Source: Hydractinia symbiolongicarpus (lineage: Eukaryota; Cnidaria; Hydrozoa; Anthoathecata; Hydractiniidae). From it: a stretch of DNA of 64,000 nucleotides. A program made the translations under genes and the position numbers. A model generated the notes under the pieces. It saw nothing but the letters and a program-made list of their open reading frames with translations. It had not been told where the DNA came from and did not search any database. Of the stretch, positions 36,598 to 49,368 are shown in pieces; within the stretch, counting starts at the first letter, position 1; every line of letters begins with the position of its first letter. The DNA lies in NCBI RefSeq assembly GCF_029227915.1, contig NC_079875.1, positions 7,745,001 to 7,809,000 of the forward strand. Direction: 5' to 3'.

Positions 36598-37706
36598 CTG
36601 AAACAAACAAAAAAAAACAGTACATACCGCGGCAGCGTTTGTCAATTAAAAAGTTCTTTTAAAATCCCATTAAAATCACAATTTCTTTTAAATCAACATT
36701 CCTATTAGTTTAAACTCACAGGAATTTCGAACCAATGCACTATTATACATGATGGATGAACCCTATCGCTTTGCCTTATAAAAAATCAAAATTGCCAAAC
36801 AAAATGAAATAAATAAATATGATGTATATTGGCATGCCACAATCTAAAGACTTTCTATGATGTTCTAATTTGTATTAACCAAAGTTAAATACATAGTTTT
36901 CATTACATTTTTATCAACTTTATACGACATCTGTTAAATACAAACGAAACGGGGTGAGTTGGACAAAATGTTGCTGTTCCTTACTGCTGCACACTGTAAA
37001 TACAGATAATACAATCAAGTAGGTGTGACCATGGTGTTGTTATAAACAAAAATACAAATTCTCGTTGGAAAAAATGGAATCGTGTGAGAAACGGGGCACA
37101 AATAGAGAAAGGACTGGTCACATCTTCCACCAATTAGGTTTTTCAACCCAAAACAGACGTGTCTAGCCAAAAAAAAGTTTTGTGAGCCAACATATACAAC
37201 ACCAAAGCAGAGCTTATTAATTTCCATCTCTTTTTGTGAGGACTTGTAGTGCTTTGTGAGGGATTATAGGCTGCGCATGTCTTCCTATCACCAAAAGAGA
37301 CAACCGATCACATATCTAGGTGTGAGTACATTAATTACTATACTACCTTATCGCGTGTTCATTTGTCGTTTGTTTATAATAGATATCTCATTTAGGCAGC
37401 GGATTAAATAAAATATGTCATAATTGTATGACGTCACTGGCATAAGGAATTAACTTAACTGCGTAGATAACCCCATCGAAAACGGAATTTGTTTTTATAT
37501 TAAGCACGTTTTTCCTTTTTTCAATTTGCTCCGATTTTCGCAATTAAGTAGTTATTTCCGTTACGCGATAAATTTAAAATCCTTAACGGAATACTTGGTA
37601 TTAATGAATCGAACAATGTATGTTAGGTCTGCATTTTTGAAAATGTTCGACATGGAAGAAAACCACCTTGTTGAAAGAGAAATTTCAAATAAAAATAATT
37701 TTGTTA
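36598..37706. other. Upstream of the 301-codon exon; no gene seen
   Basis: AT-rich. If the acceptor at 36598 is used, a 5' exon of the uncharacterised gene may lie here, but I could not identify it. Confidence 0.35.
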
Positions 37707-37824
37707 ATCTATATTAAAATACCCGTATACGTCTGTCCGTCACGCACAATGGTAGCTTAGCTGCGCAATGCGGTATAAAAAGGACGGGCGAACCCGTGGA
37801 TTTTTCCACGGGCTATCAACTAGT
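37707..37824 (+). mobile_element. Helitron-like non-autonomous element, copy 1
   Basis: It starts ATCTATATTAAAATACCCGT, has GTCTGTCCGTCACGC and TAAAAAGGACGGGCG inside, and ends with the hairpin CCCGTGG-ATTTTT-CCACGGG followed by CTATCAACTAGT. A 3' hairpin a few bases before a terminal CTAG, without terminal inverted repeats, is the structure of Helitron/Helentron-type elements. Two related copies lie on the other strand at 43429 and 61496. Confidence 0.65.
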
Positions 37825-39479
37825 AATATAAATAACAAGAAAAAAATTATCTAACATTTAAATTTCAAAAACAAGTTCTACTCTATCTAAAATTACGTAG
37901 ACTATTCACCAACCGAAAAAGTTTGTCTCAAAAAAAAAGCCCTATCAAAAAAGTGTTTTAGAAGATAACATATAAGCAACTAGAATAGAGACAATTTTTC
38001 ATCTTTTTTTTTCATCTTTCCAAACCTGAAACCCAAGGTACATAGAGTTTTCTGATGCGACCATGATTTTTTCATTCTGAGCTCAAACTACAATCCCTGG
38101 GTCCGAGGTTGTGCAAAGGAAATAATTCGCAGTACGTCAAGGTCTCTTTTACAATCTCATCCCTATTCTACATAAAACTCCTAAAAACAAGTAAAACATT
38201 TTGTAGGAATCGATTGCCTAACTTCAATTTGGAGATCTAAACATCCCAAAAAAGTATTTAACAGTGTGTTTATACCCAAGTTATTTTTGTCCATAGTTGT
38301 ACAGCGAGAAAAACGTGTTTCAAAACCGAAAGCACCAACGCGGCACCGAATCCATATGCTTCTGCGTTCGTCACTGTTAACTCACTTAAACCAGCTATAG
38401 CAAATGAAACTTTTATCTTTTGAAATCTTGTCAAGACTTTTAATATAATTACGAAATATAAATAAAACAAACAAACAAACAACCAATAAACAAATAAGCA
38501 AAGTAAAAAATAAAAAAACTAGGAATATAAAAACAGTGTATACAAAAGAAAAAAAACCTTCACAGCGTGTTATGTAACCGCATTGTTTTTATTCCATCTT
38601 TACTCAACAAGCTTTGTAAACTTTCTTCAAGTAATAGTAGTGATTGACGACAAATTGACATTAACATAATTGACATAGCTTGCGGTTATGTTTAATTAAC
38701 TTACATGCATGCTTACATATGCGTTGCCATGCGACAAACAAGAAAAGGTAATCTGTAACCATACGAGAGGAAAACAATAAGCTAAACATGGTAGCGGTGT
38801 TATGCAAGGATAATTATTTTTTAAATAAAATAGAGTTTAGGGCTGTTTGTGCTGTCGAGCAGAAACCAGGTGAAAAAGCAGAGTACCTGCAATCAAGGCA
38901 AAGTTCACTGTTGTCAGGCCTAAATGTAGCCAACAGAAGATTTTAATCCAGCTGCAAACTAAGTGCTCTCACTTGTTACTTTCAAAGGTGCTGTGTTTTC
39001 CACATTTTATTTAAAGTAGGAATTACACACGAATGCGCCTAAAAAATTATTTAGCGCAAAGTGAACTTAAGTTAATTGGATGAAAAATAGAGAGTTTTCT
39101 TAACATCGTGCCAAGGATCTCAATACAGGAAGCCTAACAAGCCCTGTGAATGTCGTCTGGTGAATGTTTTGTGAATGTTGTCACTGTGAATGTCTTCACT
39201 TTCTCCGTCACTCCACTTTGCTTAATAGAAGGGATGGTCAGCTTGCGAAAGGAAACGCACTGTATGTTTTATCCTTGTTACTATGGTAATATCTGTTGCC
39301 ATGTAGATAGATCATTTATACCATTTACTTTACATAAAAACAATGTTTATGGAAAAGAAATTTTGCTAAACTTAGAACTTTGCGGAATATTTTTTGCGAT
39401 TTTGGACCTCATTTACAAAACTTTTTTGAAGAATTATTCTTTTTGAGCAAATAGCAACCGTATGCTTCACAAAATTATA
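37825..39479. other. Intergenic, no gene seen
   Basis: AT-rich. Frames at 38270-38482 and 39150-39446 have no recognisable content. Confidence 0.4.
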
Positions 39480-39603
39480 CCAACTTCGTCCCCAGGCCCA
39501 TTTTTCTCTTTCTGACAATCTCGGACGGCGAGAAGAAATGATTCATTTCTTCGCGCCGTCTCGAATATCAAAAAAGCGAAAAATTGCCCTGGGAACGAGG
39601 TTG
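39480..39603. mobile_element. Foldback MITE, copy 4
   Basis: It starts CCAACTTCGTCCCCAGGCCC and ends CCCTGGGAACGAGGTTG, inverted relative to 29130-29248 and about the same length. The flanks AAAATTATA (39471-39479) and AAAATTATA (39604-39612) form a 9-bp target duplication, independently supporting the 9-bp rule. Confidence 0.9.
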
Positions 39604-40439
39604 AAAATTATACCTAAGTTTATCGATCACAAAAGTATTTTTTTTAAAAAAACAATATATTGAATTGCAAAAAATATTTGAGTAAGACGAAGCTATTTAA
39701 AGATTGCGTTGTGGTTACTTCATATTTTCAGAATTACGACGTGCTGGAATTTCCAATAGGCTTTGGAGGAAAGAAAGCGAGGCCTAACAATTAGTAGCTT
39801 ATATATATTGATATAAATTCTTATCTCATGAAGATTCACAAGACAGCAAAAAACAACAACAGGTAAAGACAAAAACGAGAACTGTTAGAGTAATGTATAG
39901 CGGCTAATATAACAGCTAACGAACATTATACTTCTAATTTCAATAAGCATATCAAAATTCTAACCAGACTGGTCACTATTCTTATTTCTCTATTGTTCTA
40001 AACAATAGACCTTTTGTTTTCAAGCTGAAATATTATCCAGACATTCTTAGAAACATATTCTTATGAAAAAGCGTGTTATAGTATTAGTAATAGAATAAAT
40101 AATAATAGAAAATTGAAAGAAAAAGAACAGTAAAAAGATATAAAAACATTCTCTGAAATGCACTATATAATTTCATACTATCAGTTTGAAATGTTCTGTA
40201 TCCTGTCTTAAAGCAAGTAAATCTTCTTTTGTTAAATTTTTAACTGAAATTTTTACCGCATTCCACTGTGTATATATAAATACAGGATTAATAGCTTTAA
40301 TCTGTTGTATACAGAATAAGTATATAGATAGCAATGCTTACTTTTGTTTAGGGAGATATACGAATCTGTTTTTTTTTGCTCTCCTTAACACCCCTAGATT
40401 GTAGCTCTATGATTGTAGAAAAAGTACTGTTAATGTTGA
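39604..40439. other. Intergenic with a dispersed-repeat segment
   Basis: 39930-40080 contains the reverse complement of motifs seen near 7600 and 17250 (CTATTGTTCTAAACAATAGA, CATATTCTTATGAAA), suggesting a third diverged copy of that repeat. No gene seen. Confidence 0.35.
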
Positions 40440-40632
40440 TTCTCTAGCAGACCCTGCCATCAGATAAATCCGCCCTCTGATAAAGCCGCTTTTTGATAAC
40501 ACTGCCTCTGCTAAAACTACCCTCTGATAAAGCCGCCCTCTGATAAAACCGCCCCCTGATAACGCTGCCCTCTGATAAAACCGCCCTCTGATAAAGCCGC
40601 CTTTTGATAAAAACGCTCTTTTAATAAATGCC
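40440..40632. repeat. Minisatellite, ~16-19-bp unit
   Basis: About eleven copies of CCTCTGATAAAGCCGCC with small changes. The minus-strand frame across it (104 codons, repeated GGFIRGRL-type residues) results from the repeat. Confidence 0.9.
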
Positions 40633-40739
40633 ACGAATTGCAATGGATTGTTATTCTCTACTCGTAGCGTTTGATAATAAGCACACTGACGAAGAGAGAC
40701 ATTGTAGGATGGAGATGACAAACTGCTTGTACGTTTTGC

Positions 40740-43428
40740 ATTGTTTTTACTACACCATGGAGGTACAGGTTAATCATCTTTTTAAATTACTTTAAAAGGG
40801 AAGTGGTTTCTTAAAACACACCTGTTGTCACGTTAAATTCATTTTCCCTTATCTTTAGCTTGTTGTTTCCTTGTTTTTGGAGTAAAAAAGTGCAGGCACA
40901 ACAATCTCGTTCCAGTGCTTCTTACACGCTTTGGGGACGAAATTGATGCAGGCCTTGATAGTATTGTTGTTAATGTTATAAAGTACATTTTTGACGTTTT
41001 TATGTTTTAACTTCATTATATTTTCATGTTTACATGCCACTATTCAATTATATATAATCGGGCACAAAAGAAAAAAAACTTTATAATTGAATATTAACAT
41101 CATTATATGTGGAGGAATAACAAAACACAAAAAAATTGACGCTACAGATCTTTAAGAGAGAAATAGAGATGTGCATATCTTACACGGCTAGCCTAACATA
41201 TATGGAGGGATATACTCTCTTTATTATTTTCATAAGGGGCTATTGTTTAGATGGGGAGTCGTAGTGTATTTAATACTTATTTTTAGCTACACAGACCCAA
41301 TTAGTGTCCGCCCTCTACCAAACAACCCCCTGTAACGTCCAAGTTTATTCTTTGTTTATTGTTTTGTGAATGTCATAAGTTTACTAGGATGATATTCTTT
41401 TCGTGTTTTTTAAATCTCTGATTTGATATTTTTCCTCCTTTCTTTTAATCAAATACAGTTTGTGTTTTACAACTGTTTTCGTAAAAATTGTCAAGCATTC
41501 GTATTCCATAGTTGAGATAACAGTGACATCTTTTCACCAAAGACCACTAAGTTTTACAGCTACTGCTAGAAGATCTCTTTTCCTACCCGAGCATTGTCGT
41601 TCCCCAGCTAAAGGTGAGATCAGATAATTTCTGATTACGTTTTCTATTGGTTGCAGTCCGACATATTAAAGATCATTCTGATAAAATATGAGAATTTCTC
41701 ACGAATTTCTCACAGCATGATGAACAGGCAGATTTAGGTTAGATGTCTGCAGTTTTTGAAAAAAGCTAGAGTTCTTTCAACTAGTTTAAAACAACTGCAT
41801 CCAAATATTCGCGTTTAGATTTTAGACTACCAATAACCTAATCTAAATACCGTCTACCAGCTGATGTCATTCACATAGATACCAGCAATACATTGTTCAC
41901 TTCTTATAATGTTTCTCTTTCACCGGAATGTAACATTTTGAAGGTTTTAGATAGTAACCATACTTTGGACAAATAACCTTATTCACCATTGCTGAAGATG
42001 TTTCATAGAAAATGCACCAGTTAAGTCTTTAGCAAAAGCAATTAGCTTAGTGTTTTTATCTACGACCATTGTAGTTATAAGTGAGAATAAACCAAGAGCT
42101 TACATTGCCATCGTTGTAGGATCGCTTTGTGAAGTACATTCTTTGAAGACGAATTTTTAAACAACCTATGATTAACAGATGTGCTGAGACATTGTAACAA
42201 TTGTAAATGAAAGTACAAACGGTGTTTCAGTTTAACCAAGAATCATTTTATCATCTCTGTTCTCTATATATTAAATATAAATTTGATGTTTCATAATGAT
42301 TCGAAGATAATATCTCACGCCAGCCATCTGCTAAAAGAAACCGAACCGTCTTTCGTCTTAATTTTACATTTCTCAAAAATTACTAAGTGTACTCCAGGTA
42401 CTTCAGCATTTATCTAAATATATTCAAACTTATCCTTTGCGTTAACAATCAGTAAGAAAAAATGTTTGCGCATGACTGAAAATTTTAAAGTTTGTCGCTA
42501 CATTTAGTAATTTCGGTTATTTCTATGTTAGATTTACACAACAGCCCTTTTAATTAATAGAGCTACCGTTGTTTAAATTTTAAAATTTGCAATGCAGTAT
42601 GGGAAAATCAAGGTATCTAAGATAGTTTCGGCAAAAGTTTACTTACTTAATATATTAGTAAAGAAATCTCATTATAATGGTGCGTTAACAAAAATAATTA
42701 AACAAATGTTGGATTGCTCACAACTTTAGAGTTACTCAAGCAATGGTGAGTGGGAGTCCCTTTAAGACTTAGAGCTAATTGAATCGATAAAATTTTTACA
42801 ACCGAGCTAGCTAGACTGCATACATCATCTAAATTAGCAGTTGCTGTAAGTTAAATACCTTTTCCAAGGTTGGAATAAGAGAAAAAATTAAATAAAAAAG
42901 AAAGACTACTTATGGTATCCAGAGTTAATTATTTTTATCAATCAATTTTCTCAACTATTCTCTTTTGCAGATCAAGTTTCATTAATTTCAGATTCACTTT
43001 CTGTAATTGTGTTTTTTTTTTATATATACAGCTACATAATGCAGCTAGCTACCTACATTTTTTGCACTTTTTTATTTTACAGTATAAGGTGGCATGTGGC
43101 TTGATAAAACAAGCACATATCTAAAACTTATGTTTGAAACAAAAAAAATTGTATTTAAAGCTAAAATATATAAAAGTATGTAATGAAAATAATGTTTCTA
43201 AATATAAAAACACGTTGCATACAAGAATATATTGCAGGAAATTAATTAGAAGATCTTCTTTAAACAAGAACTAACCAAGTTCTAATTAAACAGTTTTTTA
43301 AAAAAGACACATTTGAAAAAAACTCATAGTAACATAGATTCATAGTTTATTTCAGCTTTGTATTTTCAAAGTGCAAACTGAAATTGTGGATATAAGCATA
43401 ACATTTTTTTTTTCAACTATTATAATAT
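40740..43428. other. Long intergenic stretch, no gene seen
   Basis: AT-rich, no ORF above 70 codons with any motif, and no clear element ends. Confidence 0.45.
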
Positions 43429-43603
43429 ACTAGTCGTTAGCCCGTGGAAAAATCCATGGGTTCGCCCGTCCTTTATATTTACCCGTTGCAACAAAGTGGA
43501 TAAAAATATATCGCATTTGATATTCGTGTTTCTGTAACATGATTTTCTAACTCAGCGGGGGTCCGCGCAGAGACAGACAGACGACGGCTATTATTATAGA
43601 GAT
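43429..43603 (-). mobile_element. Helitron-like non-autonomous element, copy 2
   Basis: Reverse orientation: ACTAGTCGTTAGCCCGTGG-AAAAAT-CCATGGG at the left is the 3' hairpin plus CTAG end. TTATTATAGAGAT at the right is the 5' end, and GGGTTCGCCCGTCC lies inside. It matches the copy at 37707 at both ends with a diverged middle. Confidence 0.65.
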
Positions 43604-43692
43604 ATTTGCATACATTGGAATATATTTGCATATATTTGCATATATTTGGATATATTTGCTATATTTCCATATTTTTGCATATATTTGCTAAG
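43604..43692. repeat. Tandem ATATTTGC repeat
   Basis: Eight or so copies of ATATTTGCAT / ATATTTGGAT directly beside the 5' end of the Helitron-like element. Confidence 0.85.
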
Positions 43693-43984
43693 ACAAATTA
43701 AATCGACACTATACAAATTTTGTTTGAGTTAAAAAAAACATTCGCTGTTCGAATTACTAGACTACTTTTATTTGTCTGGCAAATTTCAAAGTTATTAAAC
43801 GTCCAGGATAACTCGGACGATTTCCCTCAGATGTTTTCCTTGTTTCTAGATTATCGTACTTGGTCCTGTACGTATTCAAGTTATGTGATGTAACCAAAGC
43901 TTCTATGTACTGTAGAAACATTAAATCACACATAAAAAAGATATTAAAGTAAGTTTTACGCGAACACTAAAAGCGCTTGAAAAG

Positions 43985-45156
43985 TTATAATACTTTGAAC
44001 ATGACGTAGTAACAATAGACTCTCTCAAAGTTGTTCCTTGGATCTAATCTATACGGCTCCTTCTTCATGTAGATTAACTCTGCCTTCTTTTCCTTCATCA
44101 ACTTACCTTGCCAATACATAAAATCCATTTTGTCGTTTGGATCAGAAACTGTATAATGTATGTAACCACCGGGCTTCACTATACGTGCAAGCTCAAATAT
44201 GGTATCCATTGAAAGGTGACAAGCGATGTAACATCCAGTAGACATAGCTACGTCATATGAATTGTCTTCGATGCCTGGGGTTGGATTACCTGTTAACAGT
44301 GCTAAAGAGAGTTGGATCTTAGTACAAACACAGAGAAACATTAGTTATTTGTTGGTGCTGAGATCATAGTTCACTTCAATGTGGAAACCTTATGACTTTC
44401 TTATTTATGTTACAGTTTAATAAAGGAGCATCAAAATAACGCTACTGTCAATAATGTTTTATCAAGGCCCTTGAAAACGGCTAAAATCAGAAACTGAGGA
44501 AGTATGAAGTGTGATTTTTTTTGACTTAATTTCAACCAATTGGATAAAAAATTGGTCGAAAAGGGAGAGAGATAAAAAAGGCAGCCGGTTTTGATAAGAT
44601 CTAGGACTTAATCCGAAATCTTAATGCAGTTAGTTCGCATTTAAAATGGTAATATCTATTTGCGTCATGAAAATTAAATGTAATGGCCCTGTATGGATCT
44701 ACTTAAGTATTTACTTATTTATCTACTTATCCGGAAACAATATTTGACAGTGTGTTAACCCTCTTTTAAGAAAAATAACAACTAACCTTTAAATAGTTTA
44801 CCATAACATTTTGTTTCTTTAGCCATCTCTAGAAACTTGTCCGATATGTCTAAACCATCAATATTTTTAAATCCTTCTTCAACAAGAGACTTTCCAAGAT
44901 TTCCATTGCCACATCCCACATCCAAAATCTTCTTGTTCTCTAAATTTTTATGCTCGAAGAACACAGCCAAGTCTTTTGCAAGCCCTTTGAAGGGCTCGTA
45001 CTTAAGAATAGCGTTGGCTTTATCATACATAGAAGCAAAATCAACATAAAATTTTGGCATAGTTTCTGTATTTACGGAATATAGTCTCTCCAAGTAATCC
45101 AAAATAAACTTCTTGTCTTCCTCACTGACAACGTGTTGCCTTGTGCTGTTTTCCAT
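43985..45156 (-). CDS. METTL27 (WBSCR27)-like SAM-dependent methyltransferase, copy 1
   Basis: Exon 1 is 44787-45156 (370 nt) and exon 2 is 43985-44301 (317 nt), for 228 aa. The start is the ATG of MENSTRQHVVSEED. It lies 10-12 nt after an acceptor (AATTTCAG), so a 5' UTR intron is likely. SAM-binding motif I is ILDVGCGNGNLG. The acidic loop after beta 2 is IDGLDIS, and post-I motifs include YDVAMSTGCY. A helix and strand follow with IVKPGGYIHYTVSD. The N-terminal YDKANAILKYEPFKGLAKDL matches the METTL27/WBSCR27 family (class I Rossmann methyltransferase, about 245 aa in vertebrates). The substrate is unknown for the family; it is presumed cytosolic. No breaks are seen. Confidence 0.9.
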
Positions 45157-45165
45157 TTTTGTGCA

Positions 45166-46546
45166 GTCAAATCTGAAATTAAAATTATTGAGCTGAAGAC
45201 TCATGAAATACTTTTTTAAACACAGACAATGTCCTGCAGGTAATACACTGCGTGTGTTTTTATCTGTCAGTTATACTTTTTTAATTGTCTACAACAACGT
45301 CAATAAAACATTTTGTGGAAAGTATATTTTGTATTCTGAAACTTCGTATACATTTTTAATTGACTAAGACGGGACATTTTCTATTCTTGCTGAATTTTAT
45401 GAAAGTTTTGTTTATTTTTCTAATTCGTCAAAATAAATCATGTGTTATAATCTTTGGAAAAAAACTTTTGGAGATGTTTCGAAATTTCTAATTGTCATGT
45501 CATCTTCATGTTACAAAGTTTTTAATGTTACTAACTCTGTTATTTTGTTAAGTTCTTTTACCATCACAGTGCATTCAGAATCGCTGACACCCTTCAATAA
45601 ATACATAGATATTAAAACTACTTACTAGTCTAAAATTCTTGCTCGTAATTATTAGAGATCTATGCAGCACGAATTATAAAACCACTTTAAAAAAATAAAA
45701 CACATTTAATTTTAACAACATGTTTGGGCTATTCTAATTGTCGCGATCAAATTACAAGATTTCAAAAGTTAGATAAATACACACTAAACTAAAGCCGGCT
45801 TAAGCCAAAGTAACTTTTTGATCCGTGTTAAGCGTTACGTTAAGGGCTTAATAAAGCTGTAAATTGTGCCATATATTCAGGTGGGGCACTTTAGTACAGG
45901 TATACAGTATGCGGAAAATCGAGTGAAGCACTCACACTATTACATTTTCGGGTGTAACATATTTTTTAGAATATCGCTTTCTTGCATCTTTAACTTAAAA
46001 AACAAACACCGTTTTGCAGCCTGTTGTTGCCCTGTTATAGCAGAAACAGTCAATTAATATTTTTTATTCTGTGAAATATACTGTACTATATATACTGTAT
46101 GTACTTTATTTTGTAGAATATACTGTATCATTATATACACTGTGTATACTATACTTTGTGGAATATGCCGTATAATGAGCGCCCAGGATATGCAGGTAAA
46201 TCGTGTCGCCAACCCGCGTCGGCGTAATACCGTCTTCCAAAAAACTTTTTATTGAAACTTCGGTTTAAATAAAAACACAGGATACAGTTGTTAACACTGG
46301 GCTGAGCGCTTGGTAAAGCTTAGTACACCATGTTGCACATCCATAAAAGGGTAAAACCCTTTAAAAAAAATATCACAGCCGTTGTTAATGCATGATGGAT
46401 TGCTCAGTACAGGTAATGAGATGTGAATGTAAGCGTAAAAACCCTTTTCGTAAAAAAAATTTCGCAGCATTGGCCTAAATAAAAACAAAAGAGGCAACTC
46501 GTCCGTACCCCGTCCAGCTAAAACAATTAATCAGCAATTTTATGTT
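45166..46546. other. Region between methyltransferase copy 1 and the Gypsy remnant
   Basis: It includes the promoter and 5' UTR side of copy 1. From about 45880 it becomes repetitive DNA associated with the Gypsy remnant (see the separate entries). Confidence 0.4.
45880..46385. repeat. LTR-like repeat, left side of Gypsy remnant
   Basis: It contains GTTATAGCAGAAACAGTCAA. Two diverged copies of a block follow: the first (about 46174) has the GAGCGC...GCAGGTAAATCGTGT form, and the second (46302-46378) is CTGAGCGCTTGGTAAAGC followed by CATGTTGCACATCCATAA. Equivalent sequence recurs at 47840-48150 on the other side of the integrase remnant, as expected for decayed LTRs. The internal duplication and divergence prevent exact ends. 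Confidence 0.5.
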
Positions 46547-47216
46547 GTACCTTCACTGTTATCAAACCATCCATAGGAAGAAATAGCTATCGATTTATTT
46601 GGTCCACTACTGTCTGGAGACAAACTGTTAGTAGTAATCGACTTATATTCAAAATATCCTATCGTCGCAGTTGTGAAAAACGCTACTACTTCAAATGTCG
46701 TTAACAAATTAGAGAAAGTATTTTCATTTTTTGGATATCCAGGGACGGTTTGTATAGACAATGGACCCCCTTTTAGTGGAAATGATTTCAAAACGTATTT
46801 GAAATTATACAATATCAAAGCGAAACATATTACACCCTATTATCCACAAGGATAACAAAACCTGAGTAATGTTATTAAATTACAGAACAGTAACTGGTCA
46901 ATAACAATCCACAATTCATTTATCAGCCGAAACATCCATCATATTCAGAAGTGACAATATCAACAGAAAGCTATCAATCGAAAAACAAAAAAAATGGTTT
47001 GATTAGAAAAAGAAAGCAACCGAGTGTGACGTAGCTATCGACGATTACGTTATCCTGAGGAGAGAGAAGATTACTGATAAAACGAAGTCGAAATATTACA
47101 AAACGATTTTTAAAGTTATTGACATCAATCATAACATGGTCACAGTGATAAGTGAGAGAGGAAATAAATATACAAGAAATATTACGTATGTAAAAAAAGT
47201 ACAATCACCTGAATAA
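46547..47216 (+). pseudogene. Ty3/Gypsy integrase, broken
   Basis: The frame from 46547 reads EEIAIDLFGPLLSGDKLLVV, then IDLYSKYP and VCIDNGPPFSGNDF, ending at ITPYYPQG followed by a stop. This is the integrase core with its first two catalytic aspartates; the segment that should carry the catalytic Glu is lost. A later frame gives DDYVILRREK, FKVIDINHNMVTVI and RNITYVKK, resembling the C-terminal part of Gypsy integrases. A TAG replaces the expected Trp before EEIAID, and there are further stops and shifts at 46853-47035. No gag, protease or RT is seen. Confidence 0.85.
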
Positions 47217-47839
47217 CAAAGACCAAACGATTTACCTCTCACAAATGACAAACGAGAAAGAAAGAAGTATCCATTACGGAACAGACAGAAAATTTATGGA
47301 CACAACTGAAAATGAGATAACAGTGAAACATTTTTACATGATTTCGTGTGAACATTATATGTATATATTACTGGATGAGTCGATTTGTGTTTTTATGTAA
47401 CACCTGGGATGTGTTATGTTCTATGTTTAGTACTGTGGTTCGTGAGTCTGTGTTTTATACTGTATCAGGTGTTAGTACATAACCCTGTATCTTTGTATCT
47501 AGAATTAGCTTATGTTAAGCATATGATACGAAAGACATTGCTTAGTATTTTATGTATGAAGCTCCGTAATATATGTGATTGGTCCGGACATTTATCCCCA
47601 ACAAACTTAGCGAATATTTCAAAAAATAGGATGTTGGTCTATATAAAGAGAATTGGTTAGTCGTTTTTAAACACATTAAAGTCAATTTTTAAAGACCAGC
47701 ACTTAGATATTATAACTGAATTGTCAGGAGGACCCGGCATTGTAACGCCGGTTAAAGTCACAAAAACTGTGGGACCCAACCTCAAACGCACAGTAGAGCG
47801 TTTAATAAGATCCGCAAACAGTACTACACATACAGGTAG

Positions 47840-48150
47840 ATCGTTTCAGTACAAGTATGCAGTATGTCGTAAATTTTACTGTTGTAAAGTTCACTTAAAA
47901 AATAACTTTCTGTTACTTTAGCTGAAGTAAGAAGACAGTTTACAGCTAGTTGTTACCCCGTCATAGCAAAAACAATCAGTCAATATTATTTTATTACGCG
48001 GAATAAGTTTCCGTGAAAGTTCAAAAGTTAATTGTGACACTAGGCTGAGCGCTTACTACAGGTAAACCGTGTTGCACATCCGTATAGGGATAATACCCTT
48101 TCAAAAGATATTTATCACATCTTTGGTTTAAATAACAAAACAGGAAAATC
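47840..48150. repeat. LTR-like repeat, right side of Gypsy remnant
   Basis: It shares with 45880-46385 the ordered motifs AGTACA-GTATGCAGTATG, TCATAGCAAAAACAATCAGT, CTGAGCGCTTACTACAGG, GTGTTGCACATCCGTATAGG, ATAATACCCTTT and TTTGGTTTAAATAA. It is probably the second LTR or a second copy of the same repeat. Confidence 0.5.
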
Positions 48151-49199
48151 AGGTTTTCTTATTTTATTTTCTTATTGTGTTTTATTCATCTGCAGTATAG
48201 ACTGTGCCGCTGTTTGGAAAGACCGTTCTTTCGATTGTTGAATCTTACTACTTAGCCTAGTTGCCACAGTTTGTTAGTACTTCTAGGCTGACCCGAACAT
48301 TTATACAACTTTGTGCACGCGCAAGATTAGAGCAAATGCTTACAAGTTTTCAACGAACGGTTGTATTTACAAAATTAATTTTTTTTCTGCCAGTTTTTTT
48401 GTACATCTCAGTTTAATTTTCATTGTTTTCATATTTAATTCTCTCTTACATTTGTGTTGAGAAGTGTTGAGAAGAACTTTATAACGCACCAAAATCTTAG
48501 AAGTGCAACTGACAAATGCGTCTAAAGTAAATAGTGCAGGTTAAAGATCACAAAATGTTTAAGTGCAACTGTAACTGCACTAAAAAGTTCAAAAGCTCAA
48601 ATATAAAATACACCAAAATTAGAGTATTAGTAAAGAGATGTCACAAAATTGTAGTCCAGAAGTGCAACTGTGCAAATTCACAAAAGTTACCTACTAAAAG
48701 CAGCTGAAGAAATGCCACTGTTAAAAACGCACATATATGCCATTTTTGTTTTAACGTTTGGTCCTCATAGTACTTTATTACCATTAGGTTTTGTGTTAAT
48801 TTTCAATGTCTTAAAATGCACTCTCAACCGTAGATGTTATTAGGGTAGCTATAAATGGAATTGTTAACTGGGACAAAACCAGAGTAAAATGATGAAACTT
48901 CGCCTACTAAACTATCATGTTCAAGAAATGATTAACTTTCCACAGTAATAAAGTTAGAAGTGTTGCAAATTGTTTCAATAATAATCTTCTGCAGTGTTCT
49001 GTTGTTTTTTTCAACTTAACTTGATACTGCCCACTTGCTATTAGATGCATTTTTGTTGCTACTATACAACACTGTAAAATCTTTTGCCACCCAACACCTT
49101 CAGCTTCCACGGCGACCCACATTCTCTGTAAATCACTCAGCTTTATTGAGGCATCTTTTATCAGGACAACAGAAAGTTCGGACAAACGAAAGGCATCCA
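48151..49199. other. No gene seen
   Basis: It contains scattered copies of AAGTGCAACTG around 48500-48680 (low-order repeat). The minus-strand frame at 48907-49200 (97 codons) has no convincing match. Confidence 0.35.
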
Positions 49200-49368
49200 A
49201 TGCTTATCTTTGTCTTGTACAGTACTACTCTTTCTACAATTAAAAATGTTATTCTTTGGCACTGTCATGACCTAGAGTACATTACTGAACAAGGGGATAC
49301 ACTTTATAAAGCAATAAGAAGTACAGAATTTCTATCCTGTTCACAATTCCCTAGAATAAGTTCAGGTT
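49200..49368 (+). pseudogene. Possible transposon-borne cysteine-peptidase-like fragment
   Basis: Translation contains STIKNVILWHCHDLEYITEQ and then GDTLYKAIRSTEFLSCSQFP. This resembles the (S/V)W-x-DLD-x-IL-x-GD-x-LY(K/R)...YLS-x-x-(D/E)LP block of papain-fold peptidase-like proteins carried by eukaryotic transposons. The match is from memory of the family's pattern only, and the fragment is short and isolated. Confidence 0.25.
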
